DNA of 64,000 nucleotides from Ophiodon elongatus (Eukaryota > Chordata > Actinopteri > Perciformes > Hexagrammidae): positions 1,203,501 to 1,267,500 of the forward strand of contig JACSYO010001998.1 of assembly GCA_016806645.1 (NCBI GenBank). The letters run 5' to 3'. Of this stretch, positions 38,052 to 47,699 are shown piece after piece (the stretch's first letter is position 1; every line of letters starts with the position of its first letter). The notes under the pieces were generated by a model. It did no database searches. It was not told where the DNA came from and worked only from the letters and a program-made list of their open reading frames with translations. The translations under genes were made by a program, and so were the position numbers.

Positions 38052-41000
38052 CGTGCGTGCGTGTGTGTGTGTGTGTGTATCCAGAGTGTTGAATCTGGGT
38101 CAATGCAGACATGCAGTTAAACACAACTGGTTCAAGGTTTGAGCCACGCCGTTAAGCTAGCCCCCGCAGCATTACTATTAGCTGCTTTAGCTTTAGCATG
38201 AGCTTTTTCCCTTCTTCGCCCGAGCCAGAGGGCAAGAAACCTCTGTGTCATATTTGACTCAGGATGTAAATCAGCTTCGTATCATCTGAAGAACAGCCTT
38301 AAATGTGGATGATGACAAAGAGACTAATGCGCTCTTTCACTCTGAGCACGCTCGACTATTGTAACGCGCTCCTGTCTTGAATCTGATCACATTGATACAG
38401 AATTATTGTGGTTGCCCATCAGTTTTCATATTAATCTTGTAAATCTTTCTCTGGTCTATAAAGCGCTAGATAGTTTATTGTCTAGTAGTTTGTTGACATG
38501 CTTGTGATATACTTGACTTTATATATTTCATTACTTTACTGTATTTGATCTATTCTATTGTGTTTTCATCATTTCAATTTGATCATTTATATTTGTTGTG
38601 AGAATCTAGTTAATGTTTGTATTTGTACTGTCTTTGTATCAGCTTGTCAGTCAGCTGCAAAACATGCATGCAGAAGGTGCTATACTGTACAAATAAAGTT
38701 AGATTAATTTGAACAGGTTAAAAAACAGGCTGCTATTCTTATTTTATAAATGACTAAAACTGTGACTTTAAGAAGTTGAAGAGCAAACTGACACAAAACA
38801 GGATTGGAAGTGTCTCAGTGTGCTTGTGGTTATGGGTTCTTACCTCGTTGCCGATGACGTCGATCTTGTGCTGCACCTGGGGAACCCACTGACGCACGAT
38901 GGCAAACAACTCCGGGATGGTGGTCCGGGGATCCATGAGGATCTCCAAACAGGCCGGGTCATTGGGGTCGAAGAAGGTGAAGGCTGTAGACAGATGAGAA
39001 GAGAAAGGTTAGCCATAAACCCAGTATGCTGTAACAAAACAATGGACAGCGGATGCAGCTGTGGCACACGCATAGACTGTATGTAACAAGTGGACGTAGT
39101 CATGGTGACGTGACCCATAGTTTGTGGACTGCCGTTTTGAAGCCTCGAGTTCAGGGTTTTGGCTGTCGCCATCTTGGATTACGGCCGTCGCCATCTTGGC
39201 TTTCTGTAACCAGAGTACAGAAGTGACCATATTTGGACTGCGGAGGAGTGATACGGCTCTGGTAGGGTAGAGACCTGTCAATCACAAGATAGCCCCGCCC
39301 TGAAGCATACTCTACTTTATGGTCTATTTGACTCAAAAGGGACCATAAGTTACTAAATGAAAATCATGCTGTATTGAAGAAGACTTGAAACTAGAGATTA
39401 AGACCATAAACTCATTTTTACAATGTTTACTGAGGGAATAAATCAAGAGAGAAGTAGAGTAATTTTCTCATAGACTTCTATACAATCTGATTTATTTTTG
39501 CAACTGCAGGAGTCGCCCCCTGGTGGCCAGTAGAGAGAATGCAAGATTTAAAACACTTCCACAGGGCTTCACAGACACCATATTTAATTTAAGTCCCTTT
39601 AAAATGACAGCTCAGAGGCAAGGATGTCTTATTGGTTAAATGCCTGTTGCCCGACCCCTCTCTCCTCGCGTCTCTTCCTTGCTTACCTCCTTGCCTCCTC
39701 CTCCAGGAATCGAGGAGACACGTTAGCATAATGAAAAGCGCCCCTTCGGTATGAAAGATGGTTGAGGGTGAGTCCAGCTAACCTTTCGAGCAAGATGGTT
39801 TGTTCCACAGAACCATCTGGGAAGCTGACATGGGATCTGCACGGACCAGAAGCTAACAAAAAGTACTTGGCAGGTGATTGGATGACTCATCTTGTCAAAA
39901 GCAAAAACATCTTTTTCATCTAGAAAAGCCTTCAGTTCTGCCATAACTGATGCTATTCCAGTATCTAAGCTATCCTCTTTATTTTAGTGATTGATTGCCT
40001 GTTCAAGACAGAAAACACTCTGGTGCTGGTGAGGAGGACCGCTCTGTATTCACTGCTGGATAATGGAGAGGACATGCAGAGTGTATAATGGAGCTGGCCT
40101 GCTCTGATGTTGTCTGATGAATACCAATGAGCCTATCATCCACACAGAAGTCATTCTAGAGCTTTCCAAAGCAATTGATCGATCAAAGCTGTCTAATACT
40201 GACCGTGTGCACTGACAATCCACTGAGGTCTATGACTTGGATGGAGTCTTTACTTTTCATTTTCTTTTTCTGCTGAGGTTAACTTACTGTGGTTGTTTTG
40301 TCACTGTTGTTGTTTTGTGGGAATTAGAGGCCGGACTCTGCATCGACCCCAGACTGTTTGCCTGTGACTGTTTATCCATAACATACAATACAAAAAACTC
40401 TGGACAAAAGCAAAGAAGTCCAAATTGCTTAATATGATTTAAAGAGGATAACACTGTGTGCCACTTTCTACAATCTGAAAATGCAAATGTACCCTTTTGT
40501 CTTCATCAAAATGTTCAGGCGACATAACAATGAAATCTTCTATATAGAGGGGTATTTACTGAATGCGAATACACCAAATGTCTGTTTCAGACATTAAGGT
40601 GGTATGGCATACTGTAGACTTTCCTGGTCGCCCTTCCTGAAAACCATAACTAACCATAGTCTTTAGGGAAAGAATACCTGGGTGAAGGGATACAACAGTA
40701 TGGCAGTGTGTAGTATTAATGTGGTGTAACAGTGTCTATATAAGGTGTTAGGACGGTGTGTATTTAAGGTGGTAGGACGTACTGTAGTCTTTGGGGAGCG
40801 GTGCCTGGGCGGAGGGGTGCACCATGGCTCGGCGGCGTGGCTCGTTAACTGGACTCTGATACTCGGACACTGACAGCGGCTCGGGTTCTGGATCGGCGTC
40901 ACACTCCCGACCGGCCTGTGGCTCCTCCTCTTCTTCCCGCTCCTCTCTCCCCTCCTGCTCCTCCTCCTCCTCCTGCTCCTCCTCCTCCTCCTCCACCTCG

Positions 41001-41173
41001 GCCCTCTCCTCCCCCTCCTTCTCCTCTTCTAGCTCATATTCCTCCTCTTCTTCCTCCTCCTCTTCCTCCTCAGTCAGTGCCTCCTCCTCCTCTTTCTGGA
41101 CCTTGCCCTCCTCCTGCTCCTCCCGGTCGTGCCTCTCCTTCTCCTGGACCTCCAGGTTCTCCTCTTTAGTCAT
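27688..41173 (-). CDS. clip3: CAP-Gly domain-containing linker protein 3 (CLIP3/CLIPR-59), 13 coding exons
   Basis: Exons on the - strand: 41173-40783, 38983-38844, 36470-36377, 35690-35529, 35426-35308, 35048-34812, 32076-31941, 31795-31640, 31472-31341, 30383-30260, 30006-29939, 29268-29196 and 27742-27688. All have GT-AG borders and the phases agree; the total is 1887 nt, 628 residues plus TAA. Order: Glu-rich N-terminus (about 1-105), the conserved segment VHPSAQAPLPKDY, ankyrin repeats (exons 3-5, for example NALHYAAYFDVPELIRVLL), CAP-Gly 1 with GKNDGS (exon 7), a basic Ser/Thr linker, CAP-Gly 2 with GKHDGS (exon 10) and the tail LLFCCWFPWML. CLIP3 is a microtubule-binding trans-Golgi and plasma-membrane protein that interacts with Akt. 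The tail Cys pair matches the palmitoylated pair described in the mammalian protein. It is longer than human CLIP3 (about 547 aa), mostly through the acidic N-terminus. The ATG at 41173 (MTKEEN) matches the MTK start of the mammalian protein. Confidence 0.97.
27827..28066 (+). repeat. GGTGAGGG tandem repeat in clip3 last intron
   Basis: About thirty GGTGAG(A/G)GG-type units of 7-9 bp. In the clip3 pre-mRNA (- strand) this reads CCCTCACC over and over, starting about 85 nt upstream of the terminal exon. Confidence 0.96.
28074..28316 (+). repeat. GGA/GCA trinucleotide repeat in clip3 last intron
   Basis: (GGA)n with GCA and AAA interruptions, about 240 bp; in the clip3 pre-mRNA it is a CTC/TCC-rich tract. 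Confidence 0.96.
29196..29268 (-). CDS. clip3: clip3 coding exon 12
   Basis: Between an acceptor CCTGCAG and donor GTGAGC. It encodes SQPKRNFNTMRSPKDLTSEN and SIS, matching the mammalian segment just before the palmitoylated tail. Confidence 0.93.
29939..30006 (-). CDS. clip3: clip3 coding exon 11
   Basis: A small exon between an acceptor ATATCAG and donor GTAAGT. It encodes IGGPKEGFQNDNSMVKKVHQ and VT, aligning with the mammalian IGG...KKVHQVT segment. Confidence 0.92.
30260..30383 (-). CDS. clip3: clip3 coding exon 10 (second half of CAP-Gly 2)
   Basis: Encodes YWFGVELDQATGKHDGSVFG, VRYFSCLPKYGVFAPPSRVQ. GKHDG is the CAP-Gly signature. The acceptor is CCTGCAG and the donor GTAAGA. Confidence 0.96.
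31341..31472 (-). CDS. clip3: clip3 coding exon 9 (first half of CAP-Gly 2)
   Basis: Encodes QKKKSSVASLDPEGLNVEVG and DQVLVAGQKHGIVRFYGKTD, then FAPG. The acceptor is TTCTCAG and the donor GTCTGT. Confidence 0.95.
31640..31795 (-). CDS. clip3: clip3 coding exon 8 (end of CAP-Gly 1, basic linker)
   Basis: Encodes IFAPVSKISKAVDQAPSSVT and STPRTPRMDLASRITGK, then a Lys/Glu-rich run. This is the Ser/Thr-rich basic linker between the two CAP-Gly domains. Confidence 0.95.
31941..32076 (-). CDS. clip3: clip3 coding exon 7 (CAP-Gly domain 1 core)
   Basis: Encodes PGTLRFCGTTEFASGQWVGV, ELDEPEGKNDGSVGGVRYF and ICPPKLG. GKNDG is the diagnostic CAP-Gly motif for binding microtubule or EB C-terminal tails. 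The donor is GTAACA. Confidence 0.97.
32675..33050 (+). repeat. Dispersed repeat family A, copy 3 (longest)
   Basis: In clip3 intron 6. Contains GTGTTAAACCAAGTCAACGT, TTTTCCTGAACCTAACCAAT, GAACACAGAAGTTCATTGTG, CCATGCATGTAACAAATGGA and GACGTGTCCAAACCGGAC, the same series as copies 1 and 4. Confidence 0.7.
33676..33939 (-). mobile_element. tRNA-derived SINE in clip3 intron 6
   Basis: On the - strand the head reads GGGGCAACTGTGGCTCAGTG then GTAGAGCAGG (A box), with a degenerate B box GGCAGTTTAAATCC, then AAGTGTCC, ACTTAACCCAACATT and the tail shared with 48878-49133 ending near GGGCAGACGACTAGAAAAGA. Confidence 0.82.
34812..35048 (-). CDS. clip3: clip3 coding exon 6 (linker into CAP-Gly 1)
   Basis: The acceptor CTCTGCAG precedes AACGATAAG. 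It encodes DKGQVPGEVVPDPMDMSLDK, an Ala/Lys/Leu-rich helix, LPNYDNIPGNLMLTSLGLKL and GERVMLDDMK, the first strand of CAP-Gly 1. The donor GTCAGA is somewhat weak. Confidence 0.93.
35308..35426 (-). CDS. clip3: clip3 coding exon 5 (ankyrin repeat)
   Basis: The acceptor TCTCCACAG and donor GTAAAA frame LNSTCSDFHYGTALHIAASN and LCLGAVKCLLEHGANPIVR, an ankyrin repeat. Confidence 0.95.
35529..35690 (-). CDS. clip3: clip3 coding exon 4 (ankyrin repeats)
   Basis: The acceptor GTGTGCAG precedes it and the donor G|GTACAC follows, running straight into a short GT/CA tract in the intron. It encodes DPAAALRLSSQLIALGADV and RSRWTNMNALHYAAYFDVPE. Confidence 0.95.
35936..36205 (+). repeat. Dispersed repeat family B (ATTAGTCGA type)
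   Basis: GAGCTGAAACGATTAGTCCA, ATCAATTAGTCGACCGACAG and, at the far end, CCAAACCATCAATCGATTAA match an abundant fish repeat recognised by its 'cgattagtcgattaat' ends. Lies in clip3 intron 3. Confidence 0.65.
36377..36470 (-). CDS. clip3: clip3 coding exon 3 (first ankyrin repeat)
   Basis: The acceptor GTCTCAG and donor GTAAGA frame ILKRGCHVNDRDGLTDMTLL and HYSCKAGAHGVG, the opening ankyrin repeat. Confidence 0.95.
36600..36870. repeat. MITE-like hairpin repeat in clip3 intron 2
   Basis: AACTCAACAGCGGTGTTTCT then TTCCAGAAACCATGA (about 36718-36751) recurs inverted at about 36818-36852 (CATGGTTTCTGGAAAGAGAC, ACTGCTGTTGAGCTT), giving arms of roughly 35 bp around a 65 bp loop. The left part (GGAGATATCAGCCGTAGAGA) belongs to a common fish dispersed repeat, of which this looks like a rearranged copy. 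Confidence 0.7.
37628..37830 (+). repeat. Dispersed repeat fragment (GTAGGATTTAG...CCGCCATGTTTCTA type)
   Basis: GCGTAGGATTTAGGGGGATT and CAGGGACCGCCATGTTTCTA are the two ends of a repeat frequent in percomorph genomes; a partial copy in clip3 intron 2. Confidence 0.55.
37981..38078 (+). repeat. GT microsatellite
   Basis: (TG)n of almost 100 bp with a GTGC interruption, in clip3 intron 2. Confidence 0.97.
38222..38505 (+). mobile_element. L2/CR1-type LINE reverse transcriptase fragment (decayed)
   Basis: Conceptual translation in pieces gives NLCVIFDSGCKSASYHLKNS, RLMRSFTLSTLDYCNALL and WLPISFHINLVNLSLVYKAL, matching the 3' part of reverse transcriptase in fish L2-like LINEs (NLGVIFDS, LDYCNALL, HWLPV...VYKAL). 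Frames shift between pieces. A 3' end follows near 38680-38700 (GTGCTATACTGTACAAATAA). In clip3 intron 2. Confidence 0.75.
38844..38983 (-). CDS. clip3: clip3 coding exon 2
   Basis: The acceptor GTCTACAG precedes it and the donor GTAAGA follows. It encodes FTFFDPNDPACLEIL, TTIPELFAIVRQWVPQVQ and HKIDVIGNE, nearly identical to mammalian CLIP3. Confidence 0.96.
39060..39580 (+). repeat. Dispersed repeat ~0.5 kb in clip3 intron 1
   Basis: Contains GTGGACTGCCGTTTTGAAGC, CGCCATCTTGGATTACGGCC, GACCATAAGTTACTAAATGA and GAGTCGCCCCCTGGTGGCCA, an element I recognise as frequent in percomorph genomes. Class not certain. Confidence 0.65.
40783..41173 (-). CDS. clip3: clip3 coding exon 1 (acidic N-terminus)
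   Basis: ATG at 41173-41171; the donor GTACGT follows 40783 (phase 1). It encodes about 80 residues dominated by Glu, then EPEPLSVSEYQSP and VHPSAQAPLPKDY, the first block shared with mammals. An acceptor-like TGACAG or CCCAG lies 16-25 bp before the ATG, so a noncoding exon upstream is likely. Confidence 0.92.
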
Positions 41174-41964
41174 GGTGAGGGACGCTGCCACTGGGCCTGT
41201 CAGAGAGGAAGGAGAACACTTTTAATAATGTCAAATATGTTTTTAAGCAGGAACACAACGCCCTCCACTAAATCACATCAATATGCAGGACCGTGTCTGT
41301 GTATGTTCTAGGCACGAGAGGCCCCCAATTGGGTGCCAGGGAGAAGACTTAGCAAAACACAGTATGAAACAATGCTGTTGCACATCAAATTAAACAGCAA
41401 AACTTGGGCTACAAGAATATATACGCCATTCTTACATGCTACACACACAGGTCAAGTCGGACAGTTTTCAGCTGCCTTTAAAGAATACACAGGAAGTCAC
41501 AGAAAAGGGTACTTCCTGTTAGATCCGATCTGTAGGCTACTTGTAGTTTACAGACCTCGTTCGGATTAATTCATATGTGTTTGTAAACATATATTTATGT
41601 AGAAATGTGCTTGTATCTGCATTGTATGCTATCCTTTGTTCTTTTTGTGTCTGCCTGTGAAATACATTACTACTCGTTTTGATATGTGTTGTATAAATAA
41701 GCTTTATTATTATCAATCACACAAGATATGTCTTTAGATTAAACCTGAGACTAATAGCCAACAATCGAGCGTTAAGTATTACAACTACACAGAAAATAAG
41801 GATTTTCTACAAAACGTGGTGTTTGTTGTCAAATCTAAGAGCCAATCAGCTCTCTGATGTGGCGACAGCCAGGCGTTTCCCATCATGCCTTGGGCCATGC
41901 AGTCGGTGGAGAGCGAGAACGAGCCTAATGTTAGCACTAAAGTGGACAGAGGACACTGGACCAT

Positions 41965-42412
41965 TGAGGGCAATCATTTGTTCAGACTCAAGTTCATCAT
42001 TAGCCCGCTTAGAGACCAGCTATTCAGAAAGTAGGCCAGATATCCTTTTTGAAATACAACAAACATTATACAGAATTCAAATGATGGGTCTGACAGTAGT
42101 GTTCCTACGGGTACCAGCACATGTTGGTGTCAAAGGAAAGGAAATGTCAGATAAAGCTGCAAAAGAAGCTGCAAAAAATAGCTGCACAAATGTTGCAGTC
42201 AACTTCAGTAAATCAGAAACCAAAAGTATTATTAAAAAGAGGTTGAAGGAAAGGTGGCAGAAGCAATGGGAGGAGGACAGAAAGGGACGATGGTTTTACA
42301 GAGTTCAGAGGAAAGTGGGAGGAATGAGAGGTACAGGAAGGAAAAGGAGAGATGGAACATTCGTATCAAGACTTAGATTTGGACACACTGGGCTGAACAG
42401 TACGCTATAAAA
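41965..42412 (+). mobile_element. I-clade (Nimb-like) LINE RNase H fragment
   Basis: An open frame ends at 42412. It contains AIICSDSSSSLARLETSYSE (RNase H catalytic Asp context), IQQTLYRIQMMGLTVVFLRV, PAHVGVKGKEMSDKAAKEAA (catalytic His and Asp region) and RLRFGHTGLNSTL, the usual C-terminal block of fish I-clade LINE ORF2. Reverse transcriptase and endonuclease parts are absent, so it is a 5'-truncated copy. It lies upstream of the clip3 ATG, opposite in sense to clip3. Confidence 0.82.
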
Positions 42413-42639
42413 AGTATGAAAACATGATATATGATTAGACTAACTAATATTATTGATGAAAATATCTGATTGTTTCCTGAACAGTTTTCTGTGCTCCAAA
42501 TGTTTCTTTGTGTGCGCAAAATATATTTTCCTGCACTCAACATTTATGCAGTGATATTTGTGCCTCTATTTTGAGTGCGATTGGACATTTTGAGTGCTGA
42601 AAAATATATTTTGAACACACAATGAAAGTGTGAGAGTGT

Positions 42640-42644
42640 GAGTG

Positions 42645-42684
<40 letters not shown>

Positions 42685-42700
42685 TGTGTGTGTGTGTGTT
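42640..42700 (+). repeat. GTGC/GT microsatellite
   Basis: GTGC tetranucleotides then GT, directly upstream of the piggyBac remnant. Confidence 0.95.
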
Positions 42701-42795
42701 TATTTTTACCACGTGTATTGCTTTTATGTTTACATGTATTACAACTTCAAAACCAGACCACTGAATGCATGTATTTGTTTTTCTTCCACATTTTA

Positions 42796-44543
42796 GTTTA
42801 CAGTGACGAGGATTACGAGCCACCCCTTGCCAGTGTCCCAGGACCTTCAAGGGCCCCACAGCCAACACATCAACAAGCAGCTCGCCGATCGGCTCCAGGA
42901 CTTTTACAGCCCCAGCCGTTAACACCTCAGTCGGGCCTAGTAGCCCCTCCCCCCACAACTCAGCGGAAGCGAGGACGCTCTTCTCCGGGAACTTCGGCTC
43001 CAGCTACCAAGCATGGAACAAGTAGGTTGGCATCTACAAAGAGTGAGGAGGAAGAGGAGGAGGAGGAGGAGGAGGAGGACAGGTGGCATGACAGAGAGGA
43101 GGAGGGCATCAAACCTGCCCCTCTCAGATTCCCGCCGGCCTGGATCCCGGGCCCCACATGTGACACCACCACAGCGTGCTCTCCCATCAGCCTCTTCCAG
43201 CTTTTCTTCTCAGCGTGTGTTGTCCGGGAGCCGGGATGAAGTTCAAGTGGGAAGTGCTCACGGTGAAGGATTTTTACACATTCCTCGCCATCATCACTTT
43301 CACTGGCCTTGTGACCATACACCAGTGGTCTGATTACTGGAGGAAGAAGTGGCCACACAACTTCCACTTCCCCAGTGACTACATGACACGAGACCACTTT
43401 GAGGCCATTTTGTGGTCACTTCACCTCAGTGACCCGAAAGAGGATGAGGAAAACAACAAGAAAAGGAACACTGCCGAGTACTACAGGCTTTTCAAGATAA
43501 AGCTCCTCTACACAGAGATGGTGAACGCCTGCAAAGCCAATTTCCAGCCGTATCAGAATCTGTCCATTGATGAGCTGATGGTTGCAAGCAGAGCCTTCAT
43601 CAGCATCAAACAGTACATGAAGGACAAGCCCACAAAGTGGGGTTACAAACTGTTCGTGCTGGCTGATTCGTCGATAGGCTACACCTGGAACTTCTTTGTC
43701 TAAACGGCTAAAGGGAGTCCCCCACAGGAGTCTGAGTTACTCAGCGGTGATGGACCTTTGCCTTTTCCTCTCCTCGGTAGCGGCTAGTTTTTTTACACGA
43801 GTCCTGCTCTCTTCACGGATCTGTCCAAAAAGAACATTGGCTGTTGTGGGACCGTCCGTAGAAATGTAATTGGCCTCCCTCAGACCCAGACCAACGACCT
43901 GCCCAAAAAGGCTGAGAGGGGGGGCATGCGTTGGATCCGGAGAGACAAGCTCCTCTTCGTAAAGTGGATGGACACAAGGGAGGTAACCATGTGCTCCATG
44001 GTGCCTCAGGCCTACAGTGGACAGGCGGTGAGGAGAAAGATGAAGGAGGCCGGGGTGTGGCAAAACAAGTCCATCCCGGTTCCGGACAGCATCGTGGACT
44101 ACAAGCGCAGCATGGGGGATGTGGATTTGTCCGATGCGCTGATCAGATTCTACAGCGTCTGCCACAAGACGATGAAGTGGTACAAGACTTTTTTTTTACC
44201 ACTTCGTGGACATCGCCGTGGTGAACAGTTATCTCTTGCACAAGGAGCTGTTCAAGTTGAGGCGGGACCCCACCAAGACGAAGCCCTTCACTCACAAGGC
44301 CTTCAGGGAGCAGTTGGCTAAGGAGATGCTGGAGGCTCAGCATCCACCCCATCCCCACCCTCCACCACTTGCATGCCCATGTTTTTCGACGGTGAGGAAA
44401 CACGGATCAGGAGGAATTGCAAGAGGTGCCTCGATGCTGCAACGCCCAGGGTAAAGACAGCCGTGTATTGCAGGAGGTGTAAGGTTCCTCTCTGCTTCAC
44501 CTCCAAAAAGAACTGCTTCCAGCTGTGGCACGATGGACAGTAA
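42796..44543 (+). pseudogene. piggyBac (PGBD4-like) transposase, broken copy
   Basis: N-terminal part (42796-43239): YSDEDYEPPLASVPGPSR, a Glu run, RWHDREEEGIKPAPLRFPPA and SPISLFQLFFSACVV. A deletion and frame change near 43210 lead to KFKWEVLTVKDFYTFLAIIT, DYWRKKWPHNFHFPSDYMT, LSIDELMVASRAF and KPTKWGYKLFVLADSS, the DDE_Tnp_1_7 core. A stop follows at 43701. Then FYTSPALFTDLSKKNIGCCG, WIRRDKLLFVKWMDTREVTM, and DYKRSMGDVDLSDALIRFYS. A frameshift at the T run near 44190 leads to FVDIAVVNSYLLHKELFKLR, and another near 44340 to the Cys-rich end NCKRC...YCRRCKVPLC...WHDGQ, stop 44541-44543. The cut-and-paste enzyme is inactive here. Terminal inverted repeats and TTAA target copies were not found by eye. 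Class II DNA transposon, between clip3 and timm50. Confidence 0.9.
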
Positions 44544-47500
44544 CCTCCTGATGGATGTGTGTAAATAAATGGACAATAGTGTAAATAGTTTTGGTTTTAT
44601 GTGTTTTTACAGTTTGTATTGTCAGAAATGTTTAGTTTGCTGAAAGTAAATCTGATCCATTTGGATTCAACATTCAGTTGATTTGTGTGGTTATTTTTTT
44701 TAGGTCTGGTTGAATTTTCAAAGAAAAAGCGCCCAAAACTGCTGTATTTGGATGTATTGAACACCATTAGTGATATATAAGTGAAATATATAGTTTGGTA
44801 CATGGGAAAATTCAAATGGCACAGATGGTGCCAAAATGGCCATTTTGGAGACCTCGCCTGAACGGTCTGTACTAAAAACCCAGATTTTTTTCTGCTTCAC
44901 TTTGTCAAAGTCAACCTTTGCAGAGAGAGTGTTCACATATTGTGCTTTGACTTGGTAGAGGTTTAAACCTGCAGCTGCATCATTCCAAAGGGATAATCAT
45001 CCTAAAAGTACTTTGTTTTTCTTTTTTTTTGGTGAACCTGAAACTTTTTCATTTTTGCTGTGTGCCATCTTCATTTACTTACTTCATTTACTCTTAACCA
45101 GTTACATATATACTGATATTTACACATCTGAACACATCTCACAAGTGTTCCATTTATTATTACACCAACATTATTCAAATAGACCTTGTGGTTACAGAGA
45201 TATACTCTTTTTATTAAGAGTATGCAAATTTCAAACGGGGTTAAATAATAGGTGTGTTCTTAAAAGGTATGGCAGTACGTAGTATACAGTGTGTATTTAA
45301 GGTGGTAGGTCACACATTTTCAAGTAGATCCGTTTAAACCGATTTAATGTTATCCAAACTCAACATCCAAAAGCTCAAACCAATGTGAAGACCCCCAACA
45401 GTGGAAGCGTTGACAAAGCTGTAGATTTGAGAGAGACTTGGATATGAAAATCATGACTTGACACTTATTTGAGACCAAAATTGATCCCAAGATCCCAAGT
45501 TTGATCTTGTAAAATCCCAGAAAAGAAGAAATCTAAAAAGCTCTAACTGAGAAGTGCTGCTGTTGGTTAAATCTGAACGTCAGTATTTTGTTCAGGCTGG
45601 AAATGAAGAGAGACCGTTGAACTCCTTCCCGCCTCGTCATTCCATATGATACTCTACAAAACACGAGGGCTGTATGGATATGGCCATGATAGTCCAAATT
45701 ACTTCTATCAATAGTGAAATAAAACATTTCAATTGTTTTATTCATTTTAGGAACAAAACAATTGCATAAATATCTGCAACAAAATAAGACTGGCCCTTAC
45801 TCACAGTGCTTCCACATCTTGCAGATGTAAAATATCAATACGACTGTACCAAAACATTCCAACCAAAAAATGACTCTTAAACTTTCCGGAAGGTTTTGCA
45901 GCGTGACCGCCCTCCAAAAGTGAGGCCAAAACATCGTGATCGATTACTGTGAGCAGAACCTTGTCAACCTCGATATCAGAGTTCATCATGTTCATCTAAT
46001 CGTGTTAAATTATAATATTTGATTAATTGTGCGGCCCTACAAAATACTACAAGACACCTGTGGTGCAGGTTGTATTTCTTAAAGCAGAGGTTTTCTGATG
46101 ATGATTGACGTATCTTAATGTAGGCCTACTGTTGTTCTAATGTGTACTGTGCAGCTGTTTTGTGTTGGAACAAAAGTAAATATAGGCTAATCAAAATGAA
46201 TCTGTCTCTTTATTGGCAGATACTCAATATCAAAGTGGTAAACAGGTGTGATCAGGATGCCCTACTTTTGACTGTTATTAACTGGCACTTCAAAACAAAG
46301 GGGCCCCTGGTCCCTCGGACCCCTGGCCTGTGTCTGGTGATAACACCACACACAAGACTCGGACTTGCCCTGAAAAGACTTAAAAAAGCTCTGTATAGCT
46401 CCTCATATTTACATTTTCCACCTCCAAAGAACTGATGAAATCCTCAAACATAGTTTGTTGTCAGAGAGATATCGTTTCACCGAGGCAGGACTGTGACCCC
46501 CCCACCTCATTGGCCAGCCAATCAAAAAGCAACTCAGATGTACTAGGTCTGAACCAGGTCCTGCCCCCATGAACCACCACAGGGTCCCAGTAAGACTGAG
46601 GTTAAGAACTCATGGGGACTGGGTTCAGGTTAGACCAGCCCGGTCTGTCGCCCGGCCTCTTCCCAGTCCGTGTCTGTGGGCGTCACAGAGAAAACGAGGG
46701 GAAAGCGAGCTAATTGAGCCGATAGCGGCAGTTGCCAAAAACGCCAACGCCAACGCTCCGTCATCAGCTGTCCACAGGCTTCACTGGATTAAATCCGCTC
46801 TGCACTTTAGCAATCGGACCAGACGCTGACATCCAGTCATCGAACCTCCATCTCCTTCTCCATCGCCGCACGTTCGAGGGAGGAAGGAAAGCCAAACATA
46901 TACCGATGGAATCTTATCTTGACACGTGTTCCCCAGCGAAAGATTCACGGCCGATGAATCCTGATGCGGGCGGTGATTCAGAGGTCTGTTAACAAAGTGC
47001 TTCCTGCATTGGCACTGAACGTCAGCATTGGATGTCACGAAGAAGAAACCGTTAAACTGCACCTGCACTTTCTAAATTGCGGAGTGATTGACGCAAAAGA
47101 GAGAGCAGAAAGAAGCCTGTTCAACCAGTAACCATCCTCTTTATCTGTCTGCCCACATTTGAGGCTTGGCGCATTCAGACAAAGATCATCTGTAGCTCAA
47201 ATGAGGCATTTAAAATGGCTCTATAGTCTGAGCTGTACAGTTTGTTCCACCCAAACAGCAGCTCTGTTGTTTCTGCTACTGCCTACTGTCTGCAGCAGCA
47301 GCGTCAGCTATATGCTAAGCTAACAGATTACAAGGCTATATAAGAAAATACACCAAAACAAATTGGTCAACAAAATCGCTTCAATTAAAAAAGTCCCACT
47401 GATCTCGCAGTAGCTGTTTTGTGGTCACAAGAAACTAATCGTGTTCTGACAAAGTAACGGAGTGCTGCCGGGATGAGTCCTAAACTTTGGAAATAAGACA

Positions 47501-47699
47501 GCATTATTTGTACTTCCGGTTCCCTCGTCCCAAAGCCAATTCTTTTTCTTTTTTAATGTGTTTGTGTTTAGATGCCTGAAATAAGGTCTGTGGTTAACAA
47601 AATAGATTTCGACATTTTGTTCTATGATATGAAATACCTGGGAATTTTGTAGGTTTCACCCGTCTGAAATAAGGCGGTTCCAACGAGAGGCTAAATGAG
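44544..47699. other. No gene seen
   Basis: Intergenic or clip3 5' intron. ORFs at 46569-47068 have no recognisable domain. Composition rises in GC around 46560-46960 but without a convincing promoter or exon. Confidence 0.45.

Noticed and set aside
41129..41191. Earlier non-ATG start for clip3 (GTG at 41191)
   Set aside because: Not an ATG, and it lies at or before an acceptor-like CAG; the ATG at 41173 gives MTK as in mammals.
46560..46990. CpG-richer segment with ORFs of 86-95 residues on both strands
   Set aside because: No recognisable protein, no paired splice sites and no repeat match; insufficient to call a gene.
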